Assembly: GCA_038210375.1 (NCBI GenBank)
Contig: JBBQWT010000013.1
Coordinates: forward strand, 1-64,000
Direction of reading: 5' to 3'
DNA: 64,000 bases
Source of the DNA: JBBQWT01 sp038210375
GTDB taxonomy: Bacteria > Acidobacteriota > Terriglobia > Terriglobales > Acidobacteriaceae
Part shown: in pieces, positions 8,967 through 17,504 of the stretch
How the letters are laid out: every line of letters starts with the position of its first letter
Numbering within the stretch: the first letter of the stretch is position 1
The notes under the pieces: generated by a model
What the model was told of the DNA's origin: nothing
Databases searched by the model: none
What the model saw: only the letters and a program-made list of their open reading frames with translations
Made by a program: the position numbers and the translations under genes

Positions 8967-9721
8967 AGAAGCGCATCATACCGATCCAGTTGCTTGAGAA
9001 CCATCGCCTGGTCAAGACCCTCCGTTTCGAAAGCCGGCGCGACGTGGGCGACCCGGTCTCCAGTTCCACGGTTTATAGCGCGCAGGATGCCGATGAGTTG
9101 ATATTTCTCAATATCAACCGCGAGAACCGATCCATCCGTCCCCTGATTGAGGTGCTCGATAAAGTCGCTGAGTCCTGTTTCATGCCGCTGGCGGTGGGCG
9201 GAGGCATCCAGTCTCTCGCCGATGCCGAGACTTTATTCAAACATGGAGCCGATAAAATCACGATCAATTCGGCGGCTTTCAGCAATCCTGCCCTGATTAC
9301 CGAGATCGCCGGAAAGTTCGGCACCCAGGCGGTGGTGATTTCCATCGACGTTAAGCTGGATGGGAATGGGAGGTATGTGCTCTACTCCGGGTGCGGCCAG
9401 GTGGCGGAAGCCGTGGCTTTCGAAGATCATGTTCGCAAGGTCACAGAATTTGGGGCGGGTGAACTGTTGGTGAACTCCATCGACCGCGATGGAACCATGA
9501 CAGGATATGATCTGGAACTTCTGAAACTGGCCATGCGGGTCGCGACTCTTCCGGTGATCGCCTGCGGCGGGGCGGGCCTTTACATGCACATGAAGGATGC
9601 CTTTCTCGAAACCGACGTTAGCGCCCTGGCATGTGGAAGCCTGTTCAATTTTGGCGATAATAACCCCATCAGGGCCAAGGCCTTTCTGAGCAATTACGGA
9701 ATACCATTCAAAGTGATCTGA
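8948..9721 (+). CDS. hisF: HisF-type cyclase subunit paired with the sugar amidotransferase
   Basis: A 257-residue TIM barrel of the HisF family: RIIPIQLLENHRLVKT at the start, AVGGGIQSLADAE, GADKITINSAA, a conserved SIDVK and NSIDRDGTMTGYDLEL, and VIACGGAG near the end. The open frame begins at a TTG (8948); a GTG at 8960 is an equally good start. Either overlaps the end of hisH. It probably forms the ammonia channel with HisH and delivers ammonia to the amidotransferase encoded two genes upstream. Its stop overlaps the next ATG (TGATG), so the whole operon is tightly coupled. Confidence 0.86.
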   Translation: MEWWVLKKRIIPIQLLENHRLVKTLRFESRRDVGDPVSSSTVYSAQDADELIFLNINRENRSIRPLIEVLDKVAESCFMPLAVGGGIQSLADAETLFKHGADKITINSAAFSNPALITEIAGKFGTQAVVISIDVKLDGNGRYVLYSGCGQVAEAVAFEDHVRKVTEFGAGELLVNSIDRDGTMTGYDLELLKLAMRVATLPVIACGGAGLYMHMKDAFLETDVSALACGSLFNFGDNNPIRAKAFLSNYGIPFKVI

Positions 9722-11058
9722 TGTCCGCTTCCGCCGCAGGTTCGAGCAGTTCGCACAACTTACCGGCCACCGGAGGTGAGTGGCCGGGGAGCGCCCGCTT
9801 CGCAGGGGTAATGTCGCGGCTGGGCCCGGCCAAGCTGGCGGCCGCGGGAATCCTGATCTACCTGGTGGTTTTTCTGCTGGCGCCGGTCCGCATAGCCGTT
9901 CCGTTTTCCACCGGGGCCTTCTGGTATCTCGTGGTTTGCTACCTGATGTTTTTCGCGGGCTGCTCTTTTCTGCAACTTCTGCCGGTTTCACTGGTGAGCT
10001 TTCGGGAGCGGACGAACTGGAGCATCGACCGCCTGTTTAACGTAGTGCTGGGTGTTGCACTTCTGGGAATTGCCCTGCGGTTGATCGACCGTTTCTTGTT
10101 TCGCGGACTCGATCTCAGCGTGGACGTGCTGGAGAGACGCGCGATGGTTGCCACCGTCGGCACCAATCCGGTCGCCATGGTTTCGGCGATCCTGTTCCCT
10201 TTTTCCTACCTGGTTCTGTTTGTTCACCTGCTGCGCGATCCCGCGCGCCGGCGCCGCGGACCTTTTCTTTTTTCACTCCTGATTTTTTTTATGCCCGCAG
10301 CCGATGGGTTTCTTCTGGGGTCGCGCTCCGTCGCCGTGGTGGGCGCCCTGTTGCTGTTTCTTTTCCTGGTTTATTTCGAAGTCGTGAAGCCGCGCTGGCG
10401 GCACATCCTGCTGTCGATCCTGATCGGCCTGGCGGGTCTGGGCCTCGGCGGCTGGATTTTTGCGGTAAGACTCAGCGCCATGCAGCTATCGATCCTGCAG
10501 ACGATTTTTGATTCGGGATACGCATACACGGTCACCCCTGTGCCCTGGATCGTCAGCCTGATGAGCACCACCACCAGCAGCTTGTTATACGGCTTGCTCT
10601 TCACCTACCTGCATAGTTCGCAGTATTACACTCACGGAGTGTTCGAGTTTTTTTACCTGTATGATCATTTCTCGGGGCCGTTCGGGTTGGGCTCCGACCT
10701 TTTCGGTAATTATTTTCGCGTTGTCGGACTCCTTTTTGGCTTCCCAGTCAACCCGGCCGAGGGCCCTCGGGTCGGGGTATTCACCACCTTTTTCGGCGAC
10801 GTATATCTTGATTTTGGTTGGTGGGGTCCGTTCTTTATTTTCCTGCTGGGTGCGATGGTCGAGAAAGTCTGGAATTCGGCCAAAAATGGCAACCTGGGCT
10901 CGGTCCCTCTCTATTTTTATTTCGTGATCATCATGCTGTTTTTTCCAGTGGTGAACCTCCTTTCCAACGGCCAGGGCCTTTTTGCCATCACTTCCTTTGT
11001 TTTGTTTCAGTTTATATACTCATATTGGTTCAGAGAGAGAGTTACAGCCGAACCCTAG
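9721..11058 (+). CDS. Polytopic membrane protein, probable polysaccharide polymerase (Wzy-like)
   Basis: A 445-residue protein with about ten hydrophobic segments, for example ILIYLVVFLLAPV, GAFWYLVVCYLMFFAG, VVGALLLFLFLVYF and LLSILIGLAGLGLGGWIF. A long loop around residues 300-370 (SQYYTHGVFEFFYLYDHF, FTTFFGDVYLDFGWWGP) is typical of O-antigen polymerase/ligase-like proteins. There is no sequence signature that fixes the activity. Position after the sugar genes and just before a Wzz-like gene makes Wzy the best guess. Its start overlaps the hisF stop by one base. Confidence 0.62.
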   Translation: MSASAAGSSSSHNLPATGGEWPGSARFAGVMSRLGPAKLAAAGILIYLVVFLLAPVRIAVPFSTGAFWYLVVCYLMFFAGCSFLQLLPVSLVSFRERTNWSIDRLFNVVLGVALLGIALRLIDRFLFRGLDLSVDVLERRAMVATVGTNPVAMVSAILFPFSYLVLFVHLLRDPARRRRGPFLFSLLIFFMPAADGFLLGSRSVAVVGALLLFLFLVYFEVVKPRWRHILLSILIGLAGLGLGGWIFAVRLSAMQLSILQTIFDSGYAYTVTPVPWIVSLMSTTTSSLLYGLLFTYLHSSQYYTHGVFEFFYLYDHFSGPFGLGSDLFGNYFRVVGLLFGFPVNPAEGPRVGVFTTFFGDVYLDFGWWGPFFIFLLGAMVEKVWNSAKNGNLGSVPLYFYFVIIMLFFPVVNLLSNGQGLFAITSFVLFQFIYSYWFRERVTAEP

Positions 11059-11086
11059 CCCTAACCGCGATAGACTTTCCCATGCC

Positions 11087-12211
11087 ATGACTTATACCGA
11101 TCCCAAGGTTAATTGGTCGCAAACTGGTTATCTGCTGCGCGAGCGCAGCCGCTTCATCATCATCGTCACCCTGGTGGCGGCAGTGGCGGCAGCGGTGTTC
11201 GCAATGCTTCAGCCCAATATTTTTACCGCCACTTCGACCATCATTCCCCCGCAGCAGAACCAGTCCACGGCATCCATGGTGCTGGGCCAACTGGGTAGCC
11301 TCGTGGGCTCGGGGGGCGCCGGACTGGGCGCCAAGAACGCCTCCGATCTCTACGTGGCCATCCTCAGGAGCCGCACCATCGCCGACGGTCTGATCGACGA
11401 GTTTGGATTGGAGGGCATCTACGGCGTGAAGACCAAGACCGACGCCCGCAAAGTGCTGTCAGCCGATTCCTCCGTGGTCGCCGAAAAAGAAGGATTAATC
11501 TCCATCTCCGTCCGCAACAAGAACCCAGAAGTTGCGTCGCGCATCGCCAACGGGTATGTGGAACAGCTCTTCAAGCTGAACCAGAAGCTGGCATTGAATG
11601 AAGCCTCCCAGCGGCGCTCTGTATATGAAGGCCAGCTACAGGCCGCTAAAGAACATCTGGCAGACGCCGAGGTCGCCCTGCGCCGGACCCAGGAGGAAAC
11701 CGGTCTAATCCAGGCCGACAACCAGGCCAAGGTGATTCTGGAATCACTCGCCCTGGCGCAGGCCCGGGTGTCAGCCAAGGAAGTACAGGTCCAGAGCATG
11801 CGAACTTTCGCTACGCCCCAGAACCCCGACTTGATCGCGGCCGAAACCCAGTTACAGGCGTTGCGTCAGCAGGTCAGCGCTCTGGAGAACAACCAGAGCC
11901 ATGTGCGTGGAGACATCCGGGTCCCGACCGGCTCCATTCCGGGAGCGGCCCTGGAATATGTGCGCCGCTTCCGCGAAGTGAAATATCACGAAATGATTTT
12001 TGAGATTTTGAGCAAGCAGTATGAAGCCGCCAAGCTCGATGAGGCCAAAACGGTTTCACCGATTCAAATCGTCGATCGTGCCGTGCCTCCCGAGAAAAAG
12101 AGCGGGCCCATGCGCACGCTGATGGTCCTGCAGTACACCCTGCTTGCCTTTGTGGTTGCCGTAAGCTACGTCCTGATCAAGGGCAGGGCGGAGTGGATTC
12201 GCGGCTATTAA
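11087..12211 (+). CDS. Wzz-type chain-length determinant / polysaccharide co-polymerase
   Basis: A 374-residue protein from ATG 11087 (MTYTDPKVNWSQTGYLL). The first membrane segment is at about residues 24-43 (FIIIVTLVAAVAAAVFAML), the second near the C-terminus (MVLQYTLLAFVVAVSYVLI). Between them lies a long periplasmic coiled-coil region (residues about 150-260). PxxP-like residues occur before the last segment (PPEKKSGPMRTLM). This matches Wzz proteins without a fused tyrosine kinase. It starts 28 bases after the putative polymerase and ends the rightward operon. Confidence 0.82.
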   Translation: MTYTDPKVNWSQTGYLLRERSRFIIIVTLVAAVAAAVFAMLQPNIFTATSTIIPPQQNQSTASMVLGQLGSLVGSGGAGLGAKNASDLYVAILRSRTIADGLIDEFGLEGIYGVKTKTDARKVLSADSSVVAEKEGLISISVRNKNPEVASRIANGYVEQLFKLNQKLALNEASQRRSVYEGQLQAAKEHLADAEVALRRTQEETGLIQADNQAKVILESLALAQARVSAKEVQVQSMRTFATPQNPDLIAAETQLQALRQQVSALENNQSHVRGDIRVPTGSIPGAALEYVRRFREVKYHEMIFEILSKQYEAAKLDEAKTVSPIQIVDRAVPPEKKSGPMRTLMVLQYTLLAFVVAVSYVLIKGRAEWIRGY

Positions 12212-12256
12212 AGCAGTTTCTGAATAGTAATATCCGAGAATGCGGACACCATCGAT

Positions 12257-12273
12257 CAACCCACGTTTTATAT
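12257..12273. repeat. 17-bp exact repeat, copy 1
   Basis: The 17 bases CAACCCACGTTTTATAT are found here and again at 13850-13866 in the same orientation. The pair brackets the acyltransferase gene and yraN. This copy overlaps the stop codon of the acyltransferase. Whether it is a mobile-element footprint, a promoter-like motif or chance is unknown. Confidence 0.6.
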
Positions 12274-13296
12274 AAGAGGCGTACTTTCGACTCGGGCTGC
12301 GATTGGATCGCCGGCTGCAAAGCCCCTGGCTGCCCGGGCGCCCATCCACATGCAAGGACGTTCGATGGCGTGGTACAGCGCGAAAGGTATTCCCCCCAAG
12401 AGGATTGCGAACAAAACGATTCGGCCGGCTACCGGCAGGCTGGAAAATCTGACGAACGCCACCCAGATGCAAAACAAGTGGGCGAGGTAAATTCCGTAAG
12501 AATATCGCGCGATGGAGTGGGCCACGGAATGAAAAATGGAACCGGTCTTGATTTCCATGAATCTCGGAATCAGCCAGCCAACCGCAAAGCTGACACACCA
12601 TCCTGATAATTGACTGGGCGGGGCAAAATAATAAACCCCGGCCAGGGCCATAAGAAATGGCAGCCACAACCATGCGGGGATGATCTTGGCGGCTGTCTTC
12701 GAAACCCGGTAAGCCACCACTCCCGCCAGGAAATCAGGAACGTAATCGAGGATGGTGAGCCGGCTCAAGCCATGGATCATGGTGAGGTGCAGGCTGGCCA
12801 CTGCCACCGCGAGCATCCACAGCAGCTCAATCCTGATTTTGTTCATGCGATAGAGCATGGGAAGCACGGTATACATCTGGATTTCGAGCGGCAGGCTCCA
12901 CAGCACCGCGATGACGACGTAACTGTGAGTCAGGTTCTGGATGAGCAACAGATTCGACGCCACCGCCCCCGCGGAGGCGGGGGTATAGATGAAATGGCCT
13001 CCGGAGCCGGAGGGGATGTGAAACAGCACGGCTGCCAGCACACAAAAAATGCTGAGGGGATAAATGCGGAAAAAACGGCGCAGGAAAAAAGCCGGGGTGC
13101 CCGGCCTGCGTTCCAGTGAAAACATCAGCACCGCGCAGGTGTGAATAAAAAAAAGCTGCACCCCCAGGGGCCCGAGAAAACGCGCATCTTGGCCCGCGGC
13201 CACGAGCAGATGGGCGGCCACCACCAGCAGAATGGCCATGCTGCGCAATACATCGAGGTTAACCGAATCCTGTTTCACCGGCAGGAATCGTAGCAC
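12268..13296 (-). CDS. Acyltransferase family 3 (OafA/NodX-like) membrane protein
   Basis: Leftward membrane-bound O-acyltransferase, 342 residues if it starts at the GTG at 13296. The start region NLDVLRSMAILLVVAAHLLV corresponds to the family's LDGLRGIAIL..V..FH motif, including the conserved His. About ten hydrophobic segments follow (LFFIHTCAVLMFSL, ILLGGIPFALYHAIERP). A longer in-frame start at 13443 would overlap yraN and adds a sequence unlike the family, so the shorter form is preferred. It probably O-acetylates or succinylates the exopolysaccharide or lipopolysaccharide made by the neighbouring locus. Confidence 0.78.
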   Translation of the reverse strand: MLRFLPVKQDSVNLDVLRSMAILLVVAAHLLVAAGQDARFLGPLGVQLFFIHTCAVLMFSLERRPGTPAFFLRRFFRIYPLSIFCVLAAVLFHIPSGSGGHFIYTPASAGAVASNLLLIQNLTHSYVVIAVLWSLPLEIQMYTVLPMLYRMNKIRIELLWMLAVAVASLHLTMIHGLSRLTILDYVPDFLAGVVAYRVSKTAAKIIPAWLWLPFLMALAGVYYFAPPSQLSGWCVSFAVGWLIPRFMEIKTGSIFHSVAHSIARYSYGIYLAHLFCIWVAFVRFSSLPVAGRIVLFAILLGGIPFALYHAIERPCMWMGARAARGFAAGDPIAARVESTPLI

Positions 13297-13387
13297 GCGC
13301 CTCCGCCCGATCTTGAGGGGAAGTGCTGAGTCAACCCCGGAGAAGTCTCGACTCTGCCTCTGCTTTGCAGTAGCATGGGCGGCATCG

Positions 13388-13831
13388 ATGCCTTCCGGCC
13401 GGTTTACCCACGCAATCGTGCGGTCACTCAACGCCCTCACCACCCTGGCGGAACGCGATTCGCGGCGCGCCGCGCATTTGCAGGTTGGCGAGCGCGGTGA
13501 AGAACAGGCCTACTTCTACCTGCGCGCCCTGGGATACGTCATGGTCAGCAGGAACTACCGCACCGCCAGGCTGCGCGGCGAGATCGACCTGATTGGCTGG
13601 GAAAACGGCATCCTGTGTTTTGTGGAAGTGAAGTCTCGCACCGGCCGCGACATCAAGCCCGCGGAGGCGGCGGTTGATTCCGCCAAGAAACGCGAGCTTT
13701 GCGCGGTGGCTCGGGATTATCTGCGGCGGGTCCCCGGCAGCCCGCCGCATCGCTTTGACGTGGTCACCATCTATTACGACATGCCGCGCCCCGACATAAC
13801 CCTCTATCGCAACGCCTTTGCCATGACGTAA
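13388..13831 (+). CDS. yraN: YraN / UPF0102 nuclease-fold protein
   Basis: About 147 residues from ATG 13388 (a GTG at 13418 is an alternative). The UPF0102 core is clear: GERGEEQAYFYLRALGY, RLRGEIDLIGWENG and CFVEVKSRTGRD, with the restriction-endonuclease-like acidic residues and EVK. The family is widespread in bacteria and its cellular role is not well defined; a link to DNA processing is assumed from the fold. An upstream extension of the frame to 13232 lies inside the opposite-strand acyltransferase and is not supported. Confidence 0.85.
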   Translation: MPSGRFTHAIVRSLNALTTLAERDSRRAAHLQVGERGEEQAYFYLRALGYVMVSRNYRTARLRGEIDLIGWENGILCFVEVKSRTGRDIKPAEAAVDSAKKRELCAVARDYLRRVPGSPPHRFDVVTIYYDMPRPDITLYRNAFAMT

Positions 13832-13849
13832 AGCGGCCACCGGCACTCA

Positions 13850-13866
13850 CAACCCACGTTTTATAT
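13850..13866. repeat. 17-bp exact repeat, copy 2
   Basis: Second copy of CAACCCACGTTTTATAT, in the same orientation as the copy at 12257-12273 and 19 bases after the yraN stop. It lies between the convergent yraN and iscX genes. Confidence 0.6.
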
Positions 13867-13934
13867 GTCCTGAAGTCACGTGGGGCAATCTCACCCTCTG
13901 GAGCCTGGCGGCACCGCGGCTTTCAACCTCGTGA

Positions 13935-14153
13935 CTACTTCTGCGAGTCCAGATATTCCTCATGCCACGCCATCTGGATGGCTTCGAGCTTGCCTTCGTT
14001 CGATGCCTTGGCGTCGCCCGCGAAGTCAGGCAATCCCATGACGTAGGCGTGCAGCTCGGTGAAGCGCACGGTGAGCGGATCGATTGCGGGAAATTTTTCC
14101 GCCAGCATGATGCCGAGGTCTTCGGCTGAATTCCAATCCAGTTCCAAGCCCAT
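13935..14153 (-). CDS. iscX: Fe-S assembly protein IscX
   Basis: A 72-residue acidic protein starting MGLELDWNSAEDLGIML, with FPAIDPLTVRFTELHAYVM and a C-terminus ending AIQMAWHEEYL. These are the signatures of IscX (YfhJ), which binds IscS and modulates iron-sulfur cluster assembly. The start at 14153 is preceded by AGAGGTGG, so the nine extra residues upstream are probably not translated. It is the last gene of the isc operon, as in gamma-proteobacteria. Confidence 0.9.
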   Translation of the reverse strand: MGLELDWNSAEDLGIMLAEKFPAIDPLTVRFTELHAYVMGLPDFAGDAKASNEGKLEAIQMAWHEEYLDSQK

Positions 14154-14202
14154 TGTGACCACCTCTTGCCGGCGCAATGCCGACGCTTTTATCTAACTTA
14201 TC

Positions 14203-14610
14203 TTAGTGAGGTTCCTTGGCGTAATTCTTGTTCCACTCGGGAATCTCGATGACCATGTCGGCGGTTCCGTCGGGCACGCACTGGCATCCCAGCCGCGATT
14301 GCGGGGTGAGACCAGGCGCCATGTCCAGTTCATCAAGTTCGGCGTCGGTGGTGTCGTTGCACGATTCCAACCCCTTGTGCACGATCACATGGCAGGTGGA
14401 GCACGCGTTCACTCCGCCGCAGGCATGGTCAAGGTCCACATCAAATCCGCTGGCAATATCCAGGATGCTTCCCGGTAGCCCGTTGTGACCGTACGGCACC
14501 GCCGCCGGATCCACTTCCACGGTCTTACCTTCTTTTACGAAGGTGAGTTTATATTTCCTGGCCGCCGGAGTGTAACTGGCTTCCTCGATGTATGGGTTCT
14601 TACCACCCAT
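14203..14610 (-). CDS. fdx: Isc-type [2Fe-2S] ferredoxin
   Basis: A 135-residue adrenodoxin-type ferredoxin. Cluster cysteines are seen as ACGGVNACSTC (Cys-x5-Cys-x2-Cys) and a fourth in RLGCQCV. The N-terminus carries about 17 extra residues (GGKNPYIEEASYTPAARK). In the isc operon it donates electrons for cluster assembly on IscU. It lies 30 bases downstream of hscA and 49 bases upstream of iscX. Confidence 0.93.
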   Translation of the reverse strand: MGGKNPYIEEASYTPAARKYKLTFVKEGKTVEVDPAAVPYGHNGLPGSILDIASGFDVDLDHACGGVNACSTCHVIVHKGLESCNDTTDAELDELDMAPGLTPQSRLGCQCVPDGTADMVIEIPEWNKNYAKEPH

Positions 14611-14640
14611 AAAATTGCTCTCCTTTCAGGATGCGGGCGC

Positions 14641-16572
14641 TCAACTGATCTCCGCCTTGGCGAAGGGATGCGGCGCCGTGGGGCCTTCGCCCATGTCCTG
14701 GTTCGCGGCATCCATGGTCTTGCCCTCCAGCGCGCCAGTCACCGAATTCATCATCAGCTCCGCCAGCCGGGTAGTGCCCTGATTGAGCTCGTCGATGGCG
14801 TCGCGAATCGCCTTGTAGTCTTCGCCGTTCTTAACCTTCTCCACCCGGGCTTCGAGTTTCGCGGTCTGCTGCTGCTCGCCGGCGGACAACTGCGACCACG
14901 CGGCATGCTTGCGGCCCTTGGCCAGCGCCAGGATGATGGTGTCAGCTTCGTTGCGCGCCTCGATCAACTGGCGCTTGCGAAAATCTTCTTCCGCATTGTC
15001 GAATGAATCGAGAATCATGCTCTCCACCTGCTCATCGCTGAGACCATAGGTGGGCTTCACTTCAATCTCGGCTTCCTTGCCGCTGCGCTGCTCCCGTGCC
15101 GAAACATTCAGGATGCCGTTGGCGTCGATCAGGAACCGGACCTCGATGCGCGGCATGCCCGCCGTCATCGGGGGAATCCCTTTCAAATCAAAACGCGCCA
15201 GCGAGCGGCAATCCTCCGCCAGTTCGCGCTCCCCCTGCAGCACGTGGATGGCGACATTCACCTGCCCATCCACCCAGGTGGTGAAGTGCTCGGTGGCCGA
15301 CGCGGGAATGGTGGAGTTGCGTTGAATGATTTTGGCCACCACGCCGCCGGCGGTTTCAATTCCCAGGGAAAGCGGGGTCACATCGAGCAGCAGCATGTCG
15401 CGCGTGGCCTCGGAGCCCCCCGCCAGAATGTTGGCCTGCACCGCAGCGCCCAAGGCGACGACTTCGTCAGGATTCAGCCCGGTGTGCGGCTCGCGCTGGA
15501 ATAGTTCCTTCACCAGCACCCGAACCCGGGGAATGCGGGTGGACCCGCCCACCAGCACCACCTCTTCAATCTGCGCGGCGGTCAACTTTGCGTCGGCCAG
15601 CGCCTGGCGGCAGGAAACCAAAGTGCGTTCCAGTACTGGGGCGATGACCTGCTCAAAGGCCGGGCGCTTGAGCGCGCGCTGATAACGCACGCCCCCGGTC
15701 CCCGGCAATTCAATATCGATGACCGCCTGGTCTTCGAACGACAGGGCAATCTTGGCGTCGATGACCGCCTGGCGCACGGTCTGCACCGCTTCACCGTTGC
15801 CGCGCACGTCCAGTTTCAAGTCGCCCGCGATGTCGTCAAGAGCGGTGGCGATGAGAAGGTTATCGATGTCGTCTCCGCCCAGGTGGGTGTCACCGTTGGT
15901 GGCGATGACCTCAAAGATGCCTTCGTGCAGCTTGAGGATGGAGATATCAAACGTGCCGCCGCCAAAGTCGTACACGGCGATGATGCCTTCGCGCTTCTTG
16001 TCGAGGCCGTACGCCAGGGCGGCGGCCGTGGGCTCGTTGACCAGGCGCAGGACCTCGATGCCGGCGATGCGGCCCGCGTCCTTGGTAGCCTGGCGTTGCG
16101 CGTCGTTGAAATAAGCGGGCACGGTGATCACCGCGCGCGTGACCGGCTCGCGGAAGTAACGCTCGGCGTTGCGCTTGAGCTGGCGCAGGATGAATGCCGA
16201 AATTTCCGGCGGGGTAAATTCGCGTTCGCCCAGCGCGATGCGCAGCGCCTCCCCTGGCTGGGAGTTTTCCGCCAGGTGAAAGGGAAAAAGCTTCAGTTCG
16301 TCCTGAATGTCATTCACACCGCGGCCCATCAGCCGCTTTACCGAATAGATAGCGCGGCGGGGATGCGCCACCAGGACTTTTCGCGCCGGGTTTCCCACCA
16401 GGGGCTCGTTCTCCGCGCCGCCCGGAGGCATGGCCACCAGGGACGGCACCAGGTTGGATCCGTCTTCGCCGGGAATAATTACCGGCTCTTCGCCCGCCAT
16501 GAATGCGATCAGCGAGTTGGTGGTTCCCAGGTCGATGCCGGCTACGCGTTCTTTGGCTTGTCCGATTTCCAT
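14641..16572 (-). CDS. hscA: Hsp70-type chaperone HscA
   Basis: A 643-residue Hsp70. It has the ATPase phosphate loops AGIDLGTTNSLIAF and AVYDFGGGTFDISIL, VLVGGSTRIPRV, and a substrate-binding part from about residue 390 (DVTPLSLGIETAGG). Its genomic place between hscB and fdx, and length close to HscA rather than a typical DnaK, identify it as the Isc chaperone that acts with HscB on the LPPVK loop of IscU. The C-terminal lid ends in an acidic/charged tail. Confidence 0.93.
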   Translation of the reverse strand: MEIGQAKERVAGIDLGTTNSLIAFMAGEEPVIIPGEDGSNLVPSLVAMPPGGAENEPLVGNPARKVLVAHPRRAIYSVKRLMGRGVNDIQDELKLFPFHLAENSQPGEALRIALGEREFTPPEISAFILRQLKRNAERYFREPVTRAVITVPAYFNDAQRQATKDAGRIAGIEVLRLVNEPTAAALAYGLDKKREGIIAVYDFGGGTFDISILKLHEGIFEVIATNGDTHLGGDDIDNLLIATALDDIAGDLKLDVRGNGEAVQTVRQAVIDAKIALSFEDQAVIDIELPGTGGVRYQRALKRPAFEQVIAPVLERTLVSCRQALADAKLTAAQIEEVVLVGGSTRIPRVRVLVKELFQREPHTGLNPDEVVALGAAVQANILAGGSEATRDMLLLDVTPLSLGIETAGGVVAKIIQRNSTIPASATEHFTTWVDGQVNVAIHVLQGERELAEDCRSLARFDLKGIPPMTAGMPRIEVRFLIDANGILNVSAREQRSGKEAEIEVKPTYGLSDEQVESMILDSFDNAEEDFRKRQLIEARNEADTIILALAKGRKHAAWSQLSAGEQQQTAKLEARVEKVKNGEDYKAIRDAIDELNQGTTRLAELMMNSVTGALEGKTMDAANQDMGEGPTAPHPFAKAEIS

Positions 16573-16607
16573 AAGTGATGAGGGGTCGTGTGGAATCTAC
16601 GTCGAAA

Positions 16608-17378
16608 TTATTGGCTAAGCGCCTGTTGCACGTCGCGCACCAGGTTGCGAATGTAGGAGCGCCGGTTCAGCAGGTCCACCATGCGGTCGCGCACGCGCAG
16701 GCGCTCGGCGTCGTGTCCGCCGGAATCCGCGGCGGACAAGGCGGCGTCCCATTGCTTCCATAATTCAGTGAGCTCGGCATGCAGGGTTTCGAGCTTGGAT
16801 TCAAATTGCTTCCGCGCCGCCTGCAGATCGGATTCTAGGCCGGCGTCGGTCTCGCCCATCTTGCGCGCCGCGCGCATCTCTTCAAGTTGCATATTCAACT
16901 CGAACGCCTCTTCCAGAAGGTCCGGCGGCACCACCTGTTTCTTTTCATCGCCGGTCTGCCGAGCCAGTTGGGTGGCTGCCTGCGACTGTTCTTCGAGCTT
17001 TACGCCTTCCAGTTCCAACAGGTACCCAGTGCGCGCAATGGGATCGCGCAACGTGCGGTAGGCGTCGTTCAGCTGCGAGCTTTTGTCCAGGATCCAATGC
17101 TGTTCGTTCGGATTGCTCCGGGCCGACATGTCAGGATGCAACTTGCGGCTGAGGCGGTAAAACTCGCGCTCCAGTTGCGGCAGATCAATCTGTAAAAGAC
17201 GCGGCAAGCTAAAGAACGTAAAGTGATCGATCGATCCGCTGGGCTGCACCTTGCCGCAACCCGGGCAGAAGTGGGCGGAAGTCCCGACCGCTGCGCCGCA
17301 TGACCAGCACGCCGGCGCCGGCGTGGGCACGACCGGGGAGTCGAGCTCAGGTAAACCGGTTTGGGTTGGTGTTGTCAT
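16608..17378 (-). CDS. hscB: J-type co-chaperone HscB with an N-terminal zinc ribbon
   Basis: A 256-residue protein. Residues about 62-125 form the J domain, with FYRLSRKLHPDMSAR giving the HPD motif; the C-terminal half is the IscU-binding helical domain. Before the J domain is a four-cysteine knuckle, CWSCGAA then FCPGCGKVQ (residues about 23-46). E. coli HscB lacks this; the mitochondrial HSC20/HSCB family has a very similar CWxCG...FCPxC arrangement. It stimulates the HscA ATPase during Fe-S transfer. It is 35 bases upstream of hscA. A 126-base gap separates it from iscA. Confidence 0.9.
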   Translation of the reverse strand: MTTPTQTGLPELDSPVVPTPAPACWSCGAAVGTSAHFCPGCGKVQPSGSIDHFTFFSLPRLLQIDLPQLEREFYRLSRKLHPDMSARSNPNEQHWILDKSSQLNDAYRTLRDPIARTGYLLELEGVKLEEQSQAATQLARQTGDEKKQVVPPDLLEEAFELNMQLEEMRAARKMGETDAGLESDLQAARKQFESKLETLHAELTELWKQWDAALSAADSGGHDAERLRVRDRMVDLLNRRSYIRNLVRDVQQALSQ

Positions 17379-17504
17379 ACGCGTGTGGTCATTCAGGTGT
17401 GGTTGCGGGCTTGCGTAACTCAGCCGGATTCATTCCGCCGGAGACGCACCGAGGATTGTTGACTGCGGAAAAATCCGCCGGTGACCACTCGCCCATCCGG
17501 CAGG

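Noticed and set aside
8349..9721. HisH and HisF as part of histidine biosynthesis
   Set aside because: No other his genes are present and both overlap a PseA/WbpG amidotransferase, a known sugar-amidation arrangement.
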